Assembly: GCF_036370855.1 (NCBI RefSeq)
Contig: NC_088117.1
Span: 1,798,001 to 1,862,000 of the forward strand
DNA from: Dromaius novaehollandiae
Lineage: Eukaryota > Chordata > Aves > Casuariiformes > Dromaiidae
Direction: 5' to 3'
DNA: 64,000 nucleotides
Shown: piece after piece, positions 61,205-64,000 of the stretch
Position numbering within the stretch: position 1 is the first letter of the stretch
Layout of the letters: the number at the start of each line of letters is the position of its first letter
Notes under the pieces: generated by a model
The model's input: the letters and a program-made list of their open reading frames with translations, nothing else
Told to the model about the DNA's origin: nothing
Databases searched by the model: none
Translations under genes and position numbers: made by a program

Positions 61205-61254
61205 CACGGCCGTGACGCGCCCGCGCCGGGGGGCGGGGCCGCGCCGAGCGCGCG

Positions 61255-61262
61255 CTGATTGG
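61255..61262 (-). promoter_or_regulatory. CCAAT box, NRARP promoter
   Basis: CCAATCAG in transcription orientation about 70 bases upstream of the TATA-like box, the normal NF-Y position. Confidence 0.55.
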
Positions 61263-61790
61263 GTGCCGCCCAGCCGCGGGGGGGGGAACGTTCGTGCGGG
61301 GGGGCGGGGCTGCCTGGCCGAGGCCACGCCCCCAAGGGCGCCGCGGCGGCGGTGCTGGGGGGGAGCGGCGCCGCGGCGGGGTCGGGCCCCGGCCCGGTGG
61401 GGGCCGCGCCCGGTGGGGGCTGGGGGTCGGCCGGGTCCGCCGCGCAGGGGCGGCGCGCAAGGCCCGGCCCGGCCCGGCAGAGCCCAGATCGGCCCCGCTC
61501 GGCTCGGCGCGGCGCGGCTCGGTTCGGCAGAGCCCGGCGCGGCTCGGCGCGGCGGCGGAGCTCGCCGCAGGCAGGGGGCACCCGCGCACAGACGTGCGGG
61601 GCCGCTCCGCGCCTCGGAGCTGCTGTCGGCGCCGCCGCCGGGCTGCCCCGGCCCGGGCTGCCCCGGGAGAGCATCCCCCCCCCCCGCCCCCTTTTCCAGT
61701 CCCACCGTGCCCAGCGCGGTTGGGCCCCTGCGTGCCCGGGCAGCACCCCTGGGTGCCCCCCCCCCAAGCGGCATGGCAGGGCTTTCCTAA

Positions 61791-64000
61791 AAGCAGAGCT
61801 CTGCCTGTGGCCCTCAAAGACCCCCCAATGCACAGAAAACAACCCGTCTTGGGTCCTGCAGCCCCGTGCGGGCTGTGACTGCTCAGGTGGTCTTCTGAAA
61901 AAGTCCTCCAATCTGGGGGCATTATCCTGCCTTTTGGAGTTAGGCTTTTTGGGGTGCAGAGACCTGCCGGGAAACCCAATCTCGGGGCACCTGCGCTGGG
62001 CCAGGGCCACCGAGCCTCCCCTGCCGCCCAGGAGAGCACTGTCTCGGGCGAGGGTGACACGGTTCAGGTGCAGGTTGATCTTCCTTGCAAGCAGATCGGG
62101 AAGGTCCACAAAATGCGTGGCCAGAAACGGGGTAAACCGCAAGCCTGTGGGATCTGCCCTATCCTTCGGGAATGCTAAGCGTGCTTAAACTGTTCATATC
62201 GCGGGTGTTTTGTGACCCTTTGGAGATGCACGAGTGTGATTTATTCATGCGGAGGGAAGACCAAGCCCACGCTGACCTTCTGATGCGGAGGCGGATGGGA
62301 ACTCGATGGCTGAGCCAGATCACCAGCCGGCCCCGGCGGTGATTCAGTATCGCTCAGTCACACGGGGCTTTATCTCGAATCAAATCTGCTTCAAAGCAAA
62401 CGGCTGAATCGCTGGGTATGGAAGCGCAGGAGCTGCTGGCTGCCGAGGCTGGAAAATGTGGGCCCTGAAAGTACGCTGGAAATCGGGAAAAAATGCTCCC
62501 CAAATGTGGCATCAAACAAAAACGTGATTGAGTGACAGGTGCTGCGGCGTTTTATGATCTCCGCTGTGCTGGACATCCCCCGACGGCTTTCTCAAAGGCT
62601 GTCCTGCTCTTGCCGCGGCAGATCCCAGCCCCGAATCCCACGCTCCTGCTTCCCAGCACCGCTCACCTATGATGACTAATAACCGCTTCATCGAAAACGT
62701 CGCCTTGTGTCTCTCCATCTGGCTGCCGTGAGGAGCAGAGCCCTTAATGTGCTCCATTTGGCCCTGGTGGAGAGCAAATGGTACAGGTTCAGTGAGGAAC
62801 GGGAAGCTGGTGCCTCCCCGGGAAGGCCGCTTGGGATGTCTTTAGGGCATTTGGTCCGCTGAAGTGTAGCGTGGCAGGAATGCATTAAGGGAGGAAGGAA
62901 GGAGTGTGTTGTAAAACGAGGTGATGCCCGCGCTGTGGTGGCCGCCTGCGTGAGCTGAGGACCTTTGCAGCTGGCCAACAAGCTGCTGTCATGTCAGCTT
63001 TCCTCTAGCTGGCCATGCCAGTGCGTCGATTCTGGAATGAGATGGGAATTGGGGGGAAAACTCATCCAAATGCCAAATTCTGGCCAGATCAAGTGAAAGC
63101 ACTTGGATGAAATATGGGCCAAGAACCAGCTGGCTCTTGCTAGAAGATCCCGTCTCACTGCTATCAGAGCACCCGTCCTGCTTCCCTCCCACCTCTTCCA
63201 GGCACAGGGGACCTTTGGACAGCAGGGGAGGGCATTTGCTGTAAGCTTGGGGCAGAATGGCCTTCGGATGACTTGCACCCCGGCATTTTTCAGGGGCATT
63301 TCCCTGCAGGGCAACTTCTGAGATGCACACAGCTGGGATGGAGACCCATCAGAGCATTCAGCTTGGCCAGCCCAGAGGAGAGAGGGTACTGCTAGGGCTG
63401 GGGGGCTGGGAATGAGGATCTTGGTGGCCAACATTCAGCTCCTGGTCCCTCCATTGGTTTCTCACACTTTCAGCCCCCCCTCTTGATGCTGCCCGACCGC
63501 AAGGAGAAACCTCCCCATTGACTTGGGCAAGCTGGAGGGCTGGCCCCACGGCAGGTGGGGGGGCCGTGCTGTGCCACCCGTGGGTGGCCTTGGCAGTGGC
63601 ACGGGGAGCAGGGTGTGCTGTGAACTCCTCTGCTTTACCCCCACTAGGTCCTGCTCATTTGTCCAAAGAGATTAAAACAGCCTGATTTTGGCTGTAATGA
63701 GCTCAGCGATGCCACCTGGGCCACTCAGCCAGAGAAGGCAGCTCTTGCTGTGACAGCAGAAGTCTAGGCCGGCAGCGAAGTGAGTGTGAGCTAGCGGCTG
63801 CCTGCTCCATGCTCTCCTGGAGCGTTGCCCTGTCACCAGTGCAGCCCCTTCTTCTGCTCCCAAAAAGGTCCGCTTCCCTAAGCCCATCTGCTGAGGCTGG
63901 TTCTTCCCAACCTCATCGCCATCCCCATTCCCATCCATCCCTGTCTGGTGTCGCCTTGTCTAGTTTCCCGCAGCCAGCGCACTCTGAATCACGTCTTTCT
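61791..64000. other. NRARP upstream flank
   Basis: No gene recognised. The segment 62.17-62.60 kb has TCF/LEF-like (TTCAAAG), PBX/MEIS-like (TGATTGAGTGACAG) and single TGGGAA words, and could be an upstream regulatory region. From 62.7 kb to the end I see nothing definite. In human the next gene on this side is EXD3; none of its exons is visible here. Confidence 0.4.

Larger units (their letters stand above)
60895..61790 (-). promoter_or_regulatory. NRARP: NRARP CpG-island promoter and 5' UTR
   Basis: Dense CpG island with a CCG trinucleotide run (about 61077-61131) in the presumed 5' UTR. Elements in order upstream on the minus strand: TATA-like AATAAAAGG (61191-61183), octamer/SOX composite (61204-61189), GGGCGGGG-type SP1 box (about 61231-61238), CCAATCAG (61262-61255), and another GC box near 61.30 kb. 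Predicted start near 61.155 kb gives a 5' UTR of about 260 bases. No canonical paired RBPJ site was seen. Confidence 0.75.

Noticed and set aside
60550-62142. A 530-codon open frame that would extend NRARP far upstream
   Set aside because: The extension is stop-free only because of extreme GC content. It contains the TATA-like/CCAAT promoter, and the family length is 114 residues.
60996-62188. Several 190-350 codon open frames on both strands of the NRARP island
   Set aside because: Arg/Ala/Pro/Gly-rich composition in every frame, no domain, no splice structure: CpG-island artefacts.
60900-64000. Paired RBPJ (Notch response) sites expected near NRARP
   Set aside because: Only isolated TGGGAA or CGGGAA words were found (for example near 62.30 and 63.04 kb), none as a head-to-head pair with 15-17 base spacing. 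The response element may be outside the window.
1-64000. tRNA, rRNA, CRISPR arrays, viral genes
   Set aside because: None seen on either strand by inspection. The window is ordinary vertebrate nuclear DNA.

Overview
The window is nuclear DNA from an amniote, almost certainly a bird. The genes have vertebrate exon-intron structure with GT-AG junctions and CpG-island promoters. The dispersed repeats are CR1 LINEs of avian type plus a very old CR1/L3-like copy. No bacterial, viral or organellar gene is present. The species cannot be decided from the sequence.

Three protein genes are recognised, all on the minus strand. (1) RABL6 (RAB-like 6, a large non-canonical small-GTPase-like protein) occupies about 2.3-26.8 kb. 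Its promoter CpG island lies at 26.4-27.0 kb. Seven coding exons, joined here at base level, give the first 235 residues, which is the whole GTPase-like domain. The remaining exons lie beyond the left edge. (2) AMBP (alpha-1-microglobulin/bikunin precursor) spans 28.5-36.0 kb with ten coding exons that join to a complete 346-residue protein: signal peptide, lipocalin, furin site, two Kunitz domains. (3) NRARP (Notch-regulated ankyrin repeat protein) is a single coding exon at 60,550-60,894, complete at 114 residues. It has a CpG-island promoter with a TATA-like box and a roughly 2.9 kb AT-rich 3' UTR ending near 57.69 kb.

Layout: 1-26.8 kb is RABL6 and its large introns. From 27.0 to 28.5 kb there is a short spacer with a C-rich degenerate minisatellite. 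AMBP follows to 36.0 kb. Then 36-57.7 kb is a gene-poor interval with an ancient CR1 copy (40.7-42.8 kb), a younger 5'-truncated CR1 (49.6-51.9 kb), and two stretches that look like non-coding regulatory DNA (48.5-49.1 and 54.0-54.5 kb). It also holds some unrecognised splice-flanked open segments on the plus strand (44.6-47.2 kb) and one on the minus strand (53.5 kb). The NRARP transcription unit and its upstream flank fill 57.7-64 kb.

The three genes do not form one pathway. RABL6 is broadly expressed, AMBP is a liver-secreted carrier/protease-inhibitor precursor, and NRARP is a Notch feedback regulator. The points most worth checking are: the Kunitz reactive-site and chondroitin-attachment substitutions in AMBP; the SOX-OCT-like composite element next to the NRARP TATA-like box; AMBP sitting between RABL6 and NRARP, unlike in human; and the unrecognised open segments between AMBP and NRARP.
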